DNA of 29,903 nucleotides from Candidatus Helarchaeota archaeon (GCA_016840125.1 JAEOSY010000065.1:1-29903), one strand, 5' to 3'; positions 1 through 8,320 are shown, numbered from the stretch's first letter. Translations and numbers: made by a program. The notes: a model not told the origin generated them from the letters alone.

Positions 1-1
1 A

Positions 2-295
2 GAGGACAATCTTCTCAATGTGGAGACGGTGCTAAGTGAGTTGGGGAGTTGTACTTACCAAATGGAGCGCGGGCAGGTCCTAACTGTCCTCGATGAGGAG
101 TATAAACTCGCCCTTCCGCCGTCGTGTTTGGCAAAGTATAAAACGCGCCTCTTCCGCATCCACACGCAGGGTGATAGAATCATTCTCACACCCGCGAAGC
201 TACAGCTAGAGGTCGCTGCCGCAGAGGGTGTGGACGCTCCCATTGAAACTCCCTCGATAGGGGAGGAAATCGCCCAAGTGAGTACCCCCCGATGA
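2..295 (+). CDS. AbrB-like protein, partial at the 5' end
   Basis: The reading frame is open to the left window edge; the first possible start inside the window is GTG at 20, so the true start may lie upstream. Residues about 18-65 (counted from that GTG) follow the swapped-hairpin AbrB/SpoVT pattern: a beta strand with a VLD turn, a hydrophobic stretch with LPP, a helix-like segment and then a strand with DRIILTPAKL, close to the usual ending of AbrB domains. The C-terminal 30 residues are acidic and probably disordered. AbrB-type domains bind DNA as dimers, often as transcription regulators or antitoxins. It lies 25 bp upstream of the next small gene in the same direction, so it may be first in the island operon. 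The AbrB assignment rests on pattern alone; it could instead be the tail of a longer unrelated protein. Confidence 0.4.
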   Translation, partial: EDNLLNVETVLSELGSCTYQMERGQVLTVLDEEYKLALPPSCLAKYKTRLFRIHTQGDRIILTPAKLQLEVAAAEGVDAPIETPSIGEEIAQVSTPR

Positions 296-320
296 AATAA
301 AAACTAGGAGGACGAGGAGT

Positions 321-830
321 TTGAATGATGCGGCACGCTTGAGGTGTGATATAACCTACACGCAAAGGAATCGCGTCCAAAATATCACAATGCGAGATGA
401 CCAAGGGGCGTACTCGTCTCACATCGGTTTTTTATCGCAGGAGTGTGTGCATGCGCACAATCGAAAAACCTCTTTAATTTTACAGTTCGCGGGGCTGCAC
501 GGCGTTAGCCACCGACCCGATATGGTAATAAACTTTATAGAACATCATTGGAGTTTTAATGCAAAGTTTCTTTTAATACCTAAGTTTGCCTCTCAGAGAA
601 ACTATTTAATCCCCTCAGACGGGGCGGAAATTGCGAACGTAACTCCAATTATGTGCCTAGAGGAAAATATCCCGTGGAATCTTGATTTTCATTTTCATTT
701 AGGAATAGACGATTCAAGGACAAAAACAATTGATTTCGGTGCAGAGACGATGAGTAATTTATTACCACTACAACACTTGTCCACCTCCCAACAAGGTACG
801 ACCCGAGTAATTTATGAGGGGGTTTCCTGA
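321..830 (+). CDS. Hypothetical 169-aa protein of the GC-rich island
   Basis: I do not recognise this protein. It begins with TTG at 321, preceded by a purine-rich stretch (two AGGAG/GAGGAG-like boxes at about 305-318) that fits a strong ribosome binding site. An internal ATG at 390 (codon 24) is an alternative start. The protein is mixed alpha/beta-like and rich in His, with an HLGIDDSR segment near residue 127, but shows no motif I can assign, no signal peptide and no membrane segment. It lies 25 bp behind the AbrB-like gene and about 255 bp before the RuvC-like effector gene, on the same strand. Its role as an accessory of the effector is only suggested by position. The good RBS argues for a real gene. 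Confidence 0.42.
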   Translation: MNDAARLRCDITYTQRNRVQNITMRDDQGAYSSHIGFLSQECVHAHNRKTSLILQFAGLHGVSHRPDMVINFIEHHWSFNAKFLLIPKFASQRNYLIPSDGAEIANVTPIMCLEENIPWNLDFHFHLGIDDSRTKTIDFGAETMSNLLPLQHLSTSQQGTTRVIYEGVS

Positions 831-887
831 TGATGGGGTGGCGGAGAGCTTTGGGGGGAGTTCCCACGTTTTTCGATCGAAAATTTT

Positions 888-908
888 TTTTAAAATATAT
901 AAAAAATT
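888..908 (+). promoter_or_regulatory. TATA-like AT-rich promoter candidate upstream of the RuvC-like gene
   Basis: In an otherwise GC-rich island, about 885-910 is an uninterrupted A/T stretch with TTTAAAATATAT at its core, matching an archaeal TATA box. A start site about 25 bp downstream would fall near 925-935. This would transcribe some 150 nt of leader with two hairpins before the GTG at 1086. No BRE could be fixed with confidence. Confidence 0.4.
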
Positions 909-979
909 ACAAGATCTATAAACCTGAGCATAGATTTATAACCTCGAACTCCCCTCAATTATGTAATAGAGCTTTCGTG

Positions 980-1027
980 GATGAACTTTTATTCATCTCA
1001 GTGAGGAGTACTTGACCCTTGTAGGGT
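980..1027 (+). other. Two hairpins in the leader of the RuvC-like gene; possible guide-RNA region
   Basis: The 255-bp gap at 831-1085 carries no convincing gene. It contains two short inverted repeats: GATGAA (980-985) with TTCATC (992-997), and ACCC with GGGT separated by TTGTA at about 1015-1027. They lie downstream of the TATA-like element. They could be leader structure, a transposon-end hairpin or part of a non-coding RNA used by the downstream protein. The stems are short and could arise by chance. Confidence 0.25.
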
Positions 1028-1085
1028 AGACAGTTTTGGGATGTGACCGGGTATCAGCGATTGGGATTGGGACACCATAAAGAAG

Positions 1086-4000
1086 GTGCGGGACGACTAT
1101 TTTCGATTGTGGTCTTACGAAAGCAAAGCATTGGTCAACCAGCAGACCGACCTCTCCGATTCGGAGCGGGAATGGCTTTACTTTAACATGCTCTTCCGAA
1201 TTCAGCGGAGTATATTAAAATTATTCATACCTTCAATGGTGTTTGTAAATTCCATCCCGGAATTTCGCAAGGAACTAGAAGGCATTAAACCTCCTTTGCG
1301 ACATCACATCGAGGCTGATGCCGAGTACCTTCGGGATTTAAAAGAACTTCTGCAAGACCCCCGTCCGCCAAGATATCAGAGGGAAAAGTTGCATGAATTT
1401 TTACTGAATTCAAGTTCTAAAAAAATTCAGAAGCACGCCACCATGCTGAAAGCCGAAGGTTCGGTGCTGTCACCCCCCCTCAGCGCGTTCGAACGTGCCA
1501 TATTGACCAACTTCGTCCCACGGGAGCAACCGTTTTCCACCCCCGAAAGAGCGGATAGCAAGGCGGCAGAGGTCGAAGATGCGCGAGTGGAGCAGTTTAC
1601 CGCGCGAGCCTATGATGTTCCCGTCTCATTATCCCACCAGCTCGATAGCTTCCTAGCGACCTTGCAGTTAAATAAAGCCTGTAAGAGAGCGCTTAAAGCC
1701 CTCTACAAGTACGTCGCCTTCTCCATTTTGCAGCAGATCCAGCAGGGTATCAATCAGGCGTGTCGGGCGAAGGGGCAACTCTTGAAAGGAGTGTTGCAGA
1801 ACCAGCGGGAACACCCCCCCTCCAAGTCGAATGCCTACTACCGCGCGACATTTCAGGACAGTTCGAAGCGGGGGGAACTCTCGAACTACCTCGTGAAGAA
1901 CGCGACGCTGGGGCAATTCCAGCATCTGAGCAGCAAATTCCCTCAGCTGCGAAGGATGTTAGCGGACGAACCAATGTCGACTATCGCCCCGTGGATTGTC
2001 TGCAACTACCTTGACCATCGCGTGCGCACGCGGCTCAGCAAGTACTTCCACTGGAAACTCTCGCATGTGCGCCCGCAGCTGCGGGGGATGCGGCGGTTGA
2101 TGGAGCAGTCACCCGAACTCGGCTCACTTCTGAAACTCACCACGAAAAATGAGGAGTTCAGCAAGTTGCGGGCGGGCGTGGATAGATTACTCCACTCAAC
2201 CCCCCTCCCACGGGGATTGCAACTCGACCTCCTCAACAAAATCCTCAATCGGTTCCAAGCAGGGCATGTCCTCCACCTGCTCTTACTGAGCCGAGAAAAA
2301 ATCTATGGGCTCTATCCCAAACTGATAAAACTCACGGGCAGGACATACGCTGCACCAGAGATAGAGCACCAGCTGAGGCTCTTTCAGCACTTCTGCAAGA
2401 GACATCGTGCCCCGTTGGAAGAACTGGTGCGCCAATCCCTGAATGGGTTGATTCATATCCCCGCCCGCGAGGTGCGAACTGCCATCGCGTCGGCAATGCG
2501 CGAACATGACGAACATATCACCTTTCTGAAGGCGAACAAGTACGGGACGTACCACGCCACACGGAAAAAGAAAGCGTTAACAGCACTTCAGACCACTGGA
2601 ACTTGGTGGCATTACTTGGAGTGCGGGGTTCTCCCCTCGGAGCGGTACATCAAGGCACTGGCGAAGCTGGTGAGTGCCCTGCCCAAGATACGGGTGAAGT
2701 CGGAAGCTGCCCTGTACTCCATCGTCCCCGTTGCCTATCTGACACAACTCTGTTCAATGAGGGGAAGGACGGTTGCCGAGTTGGTGAAACGGTTTCTCGC
2801 CGTGTTCACCGCCGACAACTGTACCACCCCCCCGTTCACTTCCCCCCGCAACCGCAAGCGGTGCTCCCCCATCGACCTCACCCCCTTGAATCATAATTTC
2901 TTAATCATTCGCCCTGAGACCACCGCGAACGAGTTATTAACCAAATATTTACGGCAGTGGCACGCCATCCCCTTGCGGATCGCGCCCTCGGAAATTCTCA
3001 CGTTCTATACGGGGTCAGCGACGGGCAGACTGGACGAATCCACGGTGAAGCGGTTCGTCCGAGTGCTGCTCACCCGCAAGAAGTACAAAAAGAGTGACAT
3101 TCATACGATTTTGCAGCTCATCTCCTTTCATGGAATCACCTCACTGTCCCGAAAGACGTTCCACCAGAAGAAGGCTGAGTTGTCGTATGTGGCGCGCGTC
3201 TTGGTCGACCCCGTCCTTGAAATTAATCTATTCACCAATAAGCGGTTAAAAGGGGAGCTGAACAAGGTGAAGGCGATTATCGTCAATCCCGCGGTGGAAC
3301 TCGCCCCCATCCGCATTCTCCCCATTCCCGCCCTGAAAAATTCATGCACCTGTCAATTAATCTTCAAAAGTCAGGAGGTGCTCCCTGAGTTTCAACCCCA
3401 AATTAGATGTATGAAAGGAGTAAAAATTGGAAAATTCCAAGAAAAAGAAATAGTAGGAATTGATATCAATCAAGAGGATGAGCATAAGGTCTATATCGCT
3501 CCCGATTGGAAGACGACCGCGCAAGACATCGAGGATGCGCTGTTGGAACAACAGTTGCAACGGCGTATTTATAATGAAGATAAGGACAAGTCCTTCACTG
3601 CCTACGTCTCTAACGACAGCCGCAGTGCGCGCGTCTCGAAAAAAATTAATACCCTTTCTGGAGCATTGAAAAAAGACCTATCTCACCTCAAAATAGTAAA
3701 GGATATGAAAAAGAAGGTACAGGGGGCATTTGGGAGAACCAAATATAATGCCATCGACCTTGCCACCAAATTGTATCAGGAAGTGGTGCGCGTCGCGGCG
3801 GCGAACAGGGTGCAGCCCGAAGCGCAGCTGTTACGCGCGACCATGACTGACATCAAAGCGATCCCGAAACATCGTGTCCATGCCCTCGCGCAACTACGCG
3901 ACCAGCGGAACACCAAAATTCAGGAAGTTCTCGCCCTCTTAGAAGAACGCAGAATTCCCGCGGTCAAGCAGCTCCGCCGCCAATTTGAAGCGAACGCCGA

Positions 4001-4529
4001 GCGCGGGGGGAAGATACACCGGCAGGAAACGGAGCTCGACCACTTACAGAAGCAAATCAACAATCTCCGCGCAGAAATTGACCAGAAAGTGAAACGGCTG
4101 ATCGCCGCGATCCTGCTGGAGATCCACCCCGGCAAGCTGGTGTATGAGGCGCTGAACGTGAAGCACCAAGGGCTGAAGGGGGTGCTGGGCGAAATTACCC
4201 AGTACATGCCCCAGATGGCAGACTTAATCGCGGAAGCGGTGGAACTTGCGAATCTGGTTGCCCAATCCCGAGGGGTTTCCCTCCAAACCGAAATCTACGG
4301 CGTGCACCCCGGGGGCACGTCCAGTCCTCCCCACCTCCCCACGGGATTAGACTTCGAACGCGGCGGGAAAAACGGGTGGCATGAAGTCACCATCCCCGCG
4401 ACCGTGAAGGATGGGGTGTCCCACCCCCAACTCAAAATCAACTCGCACATCCTCGCGTGCCAAAAATTATGTGAGAAGGTGCGAGAACCTAAACCACACT
4501 TTGTCCGTCTCAGATATGGCGACGGTTGA
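1086..4529 (+). CDS. Large TnpB/Cas12-superfamily RuvC-like protein (1147 aa)
   Basis: The C-terminal third shows the architecture of TnpB/Cas12 RuvC nucleases. RuvC-I is EIVGIDIN with Asp793. A long Lys/Arg-rich, coiled-coil-like stretch follows (about 860-1010). RuvC-II is KLVYEALNVK with Glu1021, matching the TnpB pattern IVIEDLNVK. Then comes a helix and a TnpB-like strand plus TSS segment (1072-1087), where the usual CxxC pairs are replaced by Pro/His/Thr. The expected RuvC-III segment (HPQLKINSHI, 1113-1122) has His113-type substitution, His1113, where the family has Asp; Asp1109 is nearby. The N-terminal 780 residues are helical and basic with no recognised domain. This fits a Cas12-sized RNA-guided protein, possibly with weakened or lost cleavage. 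GTG at 1086 is the only normal start after the in-frame stop at 1044-1046, although the 13 codons before it (SDWDWDTIKK region) read like coding. No cas1, cas2 or array is visible. Base composition and C-runs mark it as foreign to the flanks. Confidence 0.55.
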   Translation: MRDDYFRLWSYESKALVNQQTDLSDSEREWLYFNMLFRIQRSILKLFIPSMVFVNSIPEFRKELEGIKPPLRHHIEADAEYLRDLKELLQDPRPPRYQREKLHEFLLNSSSKKIQKHATMLKAEGSVLSPPLSAFERAILTNFVPREQPFSTPERADSKAAEVEDARVEQFTARAYDVPVSLSHQLDSFLATLQLNKACKRALKALYKYVAFSILQQIQQGINQACRAKGQLLKGVLQNQREHPPSKSNAYYRATFQDSSKRGELSNYLVKNATLGQFQHLSSKFPQLRRMLADEPMSTIAPWIVCNYLDHRVRTRLSKYFHWKLSHVRPQLRGMRRLMEQSPELGSLLKLTTKNEEFSKLRAGVDRLLHSTPLPRGLQLDLLNKILNRFQAGHVLHLLLLSREKIYGLYPKLIKLTGRTYAAPEIEHQLRLFQHFCKRHRAPLEELVRQSLNGLIHIPAREVRTAIASAMREHDEHITFLKANKYGTYHATRKKKALTALQTTGTWWHYLECGVLPSERYIKALAKLVSALPKIRVKSEAALYSIVPVAYLTQLCSMRGRTVAELVKRFLAVFTADNCTTPPFTSPRNRKRCSPIDLTPLNHNFLIIRPETTANELLTKYLRQWHAIPLRIAPSEILTFYTGSATGRLDESTVKRFVRVLLTRKKYKKSDIHTILQLISFHGITSLSRKTFHQKKAELSYVARVLVDPVLEINLFTNKRLKGELNKVKAIIVNPAVELAPIRILPIPALKNSCTCQLIFKSQEVLPEFQPQIRCMKGVKIGKFQEKEIVGIDINQEDEHKVYIAPDWKTTAQDIEDALLEQQLQRRIYNEDKDKSFTAYVSNDSRSARVSKKINTLSGALKKDLSHLKIVKDMKKKVQGAFGRTKYNAIDLATKLYQEVVRVAAANRVQPEAQLLRATMTDIKAIPKHRVHALAQLRDQRNTKIQEVLALLEERRIPAVKQLRRQFEANAERGGKIHRQETELDHLQKQINNLRAEIDQKVKRLIAAILLEIHPGKLVYEALNVKHQGLKGVLGEITQYMPQMADLIAEAVELANLVAQSRGVSLQTEIYGVHPGGTSSPPHLPTGLDFERGGKNGWHEVTIPATVKDGVSHPQLKINSHILACQKLCEKVREPKPHFVRLRYGDG

Positions 4530-4560
4530 CAACTTAGGTAAGTATTTATCTAAGTTTGTC
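4528..4560 (+). terminator. Hairpin at the 3' end of the RuvC-like gene
   Basis: AACTTAG (4531-4537) pairs perfectly with CTAAGTT (4550-4556). The pairing extends outward as GAC with GTC around a one-base bulge, giving a stem of about ten pairs beginning at the stop codon. It marks the boundary between the GC-rich island and the AT-rich chromosome. It could end transcription, be the right-end hairpin of a mobile element, or be the 3' part of a guide RNA as in tnpB genes. Confidence 0.4.
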
Positions 4561-4654
4561 CAGTTTATAGCTATCTGTCATAATCAAAAACTTCTCAAAG
4601 AAACCGTCGAGTGCTTTTTCTATCGGACAGAATTAAGTTATATGAGGTCTTCAA

Positions 4655-5164
4655 ATGAAATTAGTTGATTTGGCAAAAAGAGCAATTACGATTTTAAAAG
4701 AGGCTGGAGAAAAAGGGATCAACAATATAGAGCTTGCCGAAAAATTACAAATGACAAGAAGAAGAGTATATGATATTATTGCGATATTACGAGCGACTGA
4801 GTTGATCGAATCAAAACGCGAAAAAGGAGGCACTCGCATATTTTGGAAGACGCTTCCTACCATTGAAACTATGACTTCCCCAAAAAATGATACTAAAGCA
4901 CAAGAGAAACACCAAGCTGAAATTACAAAATTAGAAAAAGAAAAATCTGAATTAAAAGAAAAAATTAAGCGTATAAGAGAGGATATTTCAAAAGGCAGCC
5001 CTAAAAAAACATCTGACAAGCAATTATTTGAAGCAACTTCAATAGCAGTGCGTGCCGCAAAGTCTTTAAAAATTACTGAAGTAGTTAATGCTGGCATAGA
5101 AGTGCTCATTAAAGTCAATGGTGAAGGAATTCTTGTGGAGCCAGTTTCCGAAGATAAGAAATAA
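4655..5164 (+). CDS. E2F/DP-like winged-helix transcription factor with coiled coil
   Basis: The protein has 169 aa. Residues 1-66 form a winged helix: a helix pair with the LAEKLQM turn, then the recognition helix RRRVYDIIAIL (35-45) and a wing ending RIFWK (61-65). RRxYDI followed by a hydrophobic helix, a LIE segment and a terminal Trp is the signature of the eukaryotic E2F and DP DNA-binding domain. Residues about 82-112 are a Lys/Glu heptad-like coiled coil, which in E2F/DP follows the DNA-binding domain and serves dimerisation. The C-terminal 55 residues are unassigned. The start ATG is preceded by GAGGTC, a weak RBS. It follows the foreign island by 125 bp and precedes the cysteine-cluster gene on the same strand. 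The winged helix is well supported; true orthology with E2F is not shown, since archaeal MarR/ArsR-like winged helices can resemble it. Confidence 0.7.
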   Translation: MKLVDLAKRAITILKEAGEKGINNIELAEKLQMTRRRVYDIIAILRATELIESKREKGGTRIFWKTLPTIETMTSPKNDTKAQEKHQAEITKLEKEKSELKEKIKRIREDISKGSPKKTSDKQLFEATSIAVRAAKSLKITEVVNAGIEVLIKVNGEGILVEPVSEDKK

Positions 5165-5222
5165 ATGAAAAAAATAAATTATTATTTAGTTAATTATAGC
5201 TCTCTTTTGAAGGACAATTATA

Positions 5223-5813
5223 ATGACATTTAAATGTGAGCGCTGTTGTAAATGTTGTTCTGATCCAACAATAATAGTTACTGTAAACCACCGGGATATA
5301 CTTCGACTTGAGTTCTTTTTGCCTGATATTGATCTATTTAAATTTCTGGCTTTCTATCAAACTCAAGAAAACGATCCGAGTCTTGAAAAGAAGCTAATGA
5401 GTCCAGCTATTATTACTAATCGTGGTAAGACTTTCCTCGGGCTACAAAGGAAAGGGGATAACTGTATTTTTTTGCATGCTGACACTTGTCAAATCTATGA
5501 CTGCCGACCTCATATTTGTCGATGTTTTCCCTATACCTTCCAAGTCCGCAAGGATCTGATATATTGGAGCTATTCCTCAAAAGCAAAGGAGATTTGCCCC
5601 ACAATAAAACCTGATTCTACTCCTAATAATACTGAATTAGAAGAATTGGCTCACATAATGATCAAAGAAACCGATGAATTCAAGCAGTTGATTAACATTT
5701 GGAATAATTTAGCCCAAAATAATTTAATAGATCCCACACCGCAGTTACTACTTTTATTTCTCACAGGAAAAATAAAATTAACTATTGAAAATATTAAGAA
5801 AATAACGGATTAA
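5223..5813 (+). CDS. YkgJ-family cysteine-cluster protein
   Basis: This 196-aa protein begins with a dense cysteine cluster (Cys5, 8, 9, 11, 12) and has a second one, GDNCIFL...CQIYDCRPHICRCFPY, with Cys81, 89, 94, 99 and 101. The pairing of an N-terminal CxxC-type cluster with C..YDCRPxxCRxFP is characteristic of the YkgJ (UPF0153, zinc- or iron-chelating) family, whose members are proposed to bind Zn or an Fe-S cluster. Function is otherwise unknown. The C-terminal 80 residues are helical without a clear motif. AAGGA lies before the ATG as a ribosome binding site. It sits 58 bp downstream of the E2F-like gene and could be co-transcribed. Its stop overlaps the stop of the convergent gene by 4 nt. 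Confidence 0.8.
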   Translation: MTFKCERCCKCCSDPTIIVTVNHRDILRLEFFLPDIDLFKFLAFYQTQENDPSLEKKLMSPAIITNRGKTFLGLQRKGDNCIFLHADTCQIYDCRPHICRCFPYTFQVRKDLIYWSYSSKAKEICPTIKPDSTPNNTELEELAHIMIKETDEFKQLINIWNNLAQNNLIDPTPQLLLLFLTGKIKLTIENIKKITD

Positions 5814-8320
5814 GTTCCCGTCTCGATGGAATGAACAATATCCTCAATCACATTAGCCCAATGTTTATTAAGTTGCGTCGCTTCTCCTTTACCTTTGGCT
5901 TCTGAATAAATTTCAAAAGAGTTTTCATCGGCTCCTGGTCTAATTAAACACCATCCGTAATCAAAATATATTTTCACGCCGTCCAATGTAGAAAGATTAT
6001 GCTCATATGCTTCTTCAATTAGATTCACCATAACTTTTCCGCGATATTGATAGGGAACCTGAATTATCTTCTTAGCCATATAAAATTTCGGTATTTCTGA
6101 AGATAAATCACTTAATTGTGTTTCTTTTTTCACAATTTGTTCCACTAGATAAGCCGCGGCTAAAATTCCATCCCGTGCAAATTGGAATTCAGGAAACACA
6201 AATCCCCCAGTTTCATCTCCCCCAAAAACAGATTTATGTTCGATGACCTGTTCAATAAGCGGTCGATAGCCAATTTTCGTCCGAATAACTACACCGCTAT
6301 TCTCTTCACAGACTTGTTCAATTACCTGGGATGCACTTACAGGAACGCAGATATGACCACCTTTTCGTTCATACAAGCGCGACTTAATAAACAAAGCTAA
6401 TGCCGTATCTCCTTCTAGAATGTCGCCTCTATTATCGACAAATAATGACCTTCCACCATCTTCATCTAATGCAATTCCAATCTCAGCGTCCAATGCACGA
6501 ACCGTTTTCGATAAATCTGCTAGTGAGTCCTTTGAAAGCGATCTACCATTTCTTTCCGCTCCCGGAGTTAATTGAGCGTTTAAAGAAATCACTTCACATC
6601 CTAATTTCTGGAAGAGACTGGGTGCAATAAGAGAGCTAGACCCATTTGCACAATCGAGAATAATCTTTGGATGCTGTTGTTTTATAATTTTATGATTAAT
6701 ATATTTCATGACAGACTCATAATAAAATTCTGAAGTCCTTACTGGGCTTAAGACTTGCCCAACTTTCAAGGGTTCAACCCTTATCATCTTTTCCTTGAAA
6801 AAAATATCTTCAATTTCAGTTTCTGTTTGCCTGTCGACATCTACCCCATCTTGATCAAAAAAGCGAATATTGATTGAATTTACATCTGCATAAGGATTTT
6901 TAACCTCTAATCCCGCATTTGCATTGAATACACGGATTGCATATTTAATCAATGGTACTGGCATAATTTCCATATTATATATTTCAACACCTGCTGACAT
7001 CAAGCCCGCAATAAGCGCCCGCTTTATCATTCGAGATATATTTTTATTATCTCGCCCGATCGCGACTTTAGCCCCACTCCCTAATAAAGTTCCAAAGGCT
7101 GCTCCGAGCTTTGAGGCAAATTCGGGGGTTATTTCTAAGTTTATCAATCCGGTAATTCCATATCTCCCAAAAAGACTCCGTCGAACAAACGTACCCCATT
7201 TGACAGGCATCGAAACTATACTACCAGCTTCAATAATTTTATTTGGCCATATTGAGATTGCAGGTTTGATCACACTCTCCCTACCAATGTCGCAATCATC
7301 CCCAATCACTGCTTCACTTAAAACAATTGATTCTGCTCCTAATTCAACTCTAGAAGATATTACGCAATTTTCAAGTCTTGCATTTTCACGGATTGTCGAA
7401 TTATTCCAAATAATTGACCGCTTTATATGAGCTCCTTTTCCGATATAGACTCCATCCCCAATGATTGATGAACGATCAACATTTACCTCCCTCTCTACTT
7501 TGCAATTTTGCCCAATAATTGCGGGTGACCATAAATTCGCTTCAAGATCTATTACACTTCCCTCTCCAACCCAAATATCATCTTTGATTTCCTCCCCCGC
7601 AATATTAACTCGTACTTTTTTAGTTAATACATCACGATTTGCTTGAATATATTTTTTGGGATCACCGACGTCCAGCCAGTAATAATCGCCTATATAACCA
7701 AACATTGGATGATTCTTCTCTAGTAATAGCGGAAATAATTGTTTACTAAAATCAAATTCCTGATTTTCTTCAATAGATCTTAAAATTTCAGGTTCTAAAA
7801 TGTAAATTCCCGCATTAATTTTGTCGCTAAAAACTTCACCCCATCCCGGCTTCTCGAGAAATCTAACAATCCTCCCATTTTCATCTGTAACAACAATTCC
7901 ATATGAAACTGGGATATCCGCAGTAGTTAATGCAAGCGTTGCTACACTCTTACTTTTCTTATGAAACTTTAACATCTTCGATAAATTAATATCCGTGAGA
8001 ATGTCACTCGAGATAACTAGAAACGTGTCATCCAGCATCGCTTCAACATTTTTTACCCCTCCTGCAGTTCCTAGCGGTCTCTCTTCCCAAGCATAGGATA
8101 TTGTTACTCCCAGATTCTCTCCATTTCCTACCATTTCCGAAATTTTTTTCCCCAAATAACCAAGGGTAATAATAATCTCATCAAATCCATGTTGTTTTAA
8201 CAATTCAATTATATGGATTAGAATAGGTTTATTGGCAATCGGCACCATTGGTTTCGGTAAATTATACGTTAGGGGGCGTAATCGCGTACCCTTTCCACCA
8301 GCCATTATGACGGCTTTCAA
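5810..8320 (-). CDS. Fused sugar-1-phosphate nucleotidyltransferase / phosphomutase-like protein
   Basis: An 836-aa fusion. Residues 1-230 are a nucleotidyltransferase of the GMP-/glucose-1-phosphate NTase type, with AVIMAGGKGTRLRPLT at the N-terminus, PKPM, and a SSDIL metal-site equivalent. Residues about 250-370 are a left-handed beta-helix of hexapeptide repeats. Residues 385-836 have the phosphohexomutase fold. The enzyme would make an NDP-sugar for glycan or N-glycan synthesis in the cytoplasm. The mutase half looks inactive: the usual TASHNP loop with its phosphoserine is VKNPYADVN (about 471-480), the metal loop is DEDGGR instead of DGDADR, and the sugar loop is GGDETGG. Similar NTase-PMM fusions occur in cyanobacteria and other bacteria as mannose-1-phosphate guanylyltransferases. 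The start is TTG with GGTGA five bases upstream; later ATGs would cut the GGKGTRL motif. It converges on the YkgJ gene with overlapping stops. Confidence 0.85.
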   Translation of the reverse strand: MKAVIMAGGKGTRLRPLTYNLPKPMVPIANKPILIHIIELLKQHGFDEIIITLGYLGKKISEMVGNGENLGVTISYAWEERPLGTAGGVKNVEAMLDDTFLVISSDILTDINLSKMLKFHKKSKSVATLALTTADIPVSYGIVVTDENGRIVRFLEKPGWGEVFSDKINAGIYILEPEILRSIEENQEFDFSKQLFPLLLEKNHPMFGYIGDYYWLDVGDPKKYIQANRDVLTKKVRVNIAGEEIKDDIWVGEGSVIDLEANLWSPAIIGQNCKVEREVNVDRSSIIGDGVYIGKGAHIKRSIIWNNSTIRENARLENCVISSRVELGAESIVLSEAVIGDDCDIGRESVIKPAISIWPNKIIEAGSIVSMPVKWGTFVRRSLFGRYGITGLINLEITPEFASKLGAAFGTLLGSGAKVAIGRDNKNISRMIKRALIAGLMSAGVEIYNMEIMPVPLIKYAIRVFNANAGLEVKNPYADVNSINIRFFDQDGVDVDRQTETEIEDIFFKEKMIRVEPLKVGQVLSPVRTSEFYYESVMKYINHKIIKQQHPKIILDCANGSSSLIAPSLFQKLGCEVISLNAQLTPGAERNGRSLSKDSLADLSKTVRALDAEIGIALDEDGGRSLFVDNRGDILEGDTALALFIKSRLYERKGGHICVPVSASQVIEQVCEENSGVVIRTKIGYRPLIEQVIEHKSVFGGDETGGFVFPEFQFARDGILAAAYLVEQIVKKETQLSDLSSEIPKFYMAKKIIQVPYQYRGKVMVNLIEEAYEHNLSTLDGVKIYFDYGWCLIRPGADENSFEIYSEAKGKGEATQLNKHWANVIEDIVHSIETGT

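Noticed and set aside
830..1015. 61-codon plus-strand frame before the RuvC-like gene
   Set aside because: It runs through the AT-rich promoter-like patch and hairpins, has low-complexity Lys/Tyr/Phe content and no motif; the region is better read as non-coding.
4411..4668. 85-codon frame overlapping the end of the RuvC-like gene
   Set aside because: It overlaps the conserved RuvC C-terminus in another frame and crosses the terminal hairpin; no motif or start signal.
6765..6783. tRNA-like GGTTCAA segment
   Set aside because: It lies inside the nucleotidyltransferase coding region without acceptor or anticodon stems; I found no tRNA or rRNA gene in the window.
6182..7646. Plus-strand frames opposite the nucleotidyltransferase gene
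   Set aside because: They are shadows of a well-conserved minus-strand enzyme and have no features of their own.
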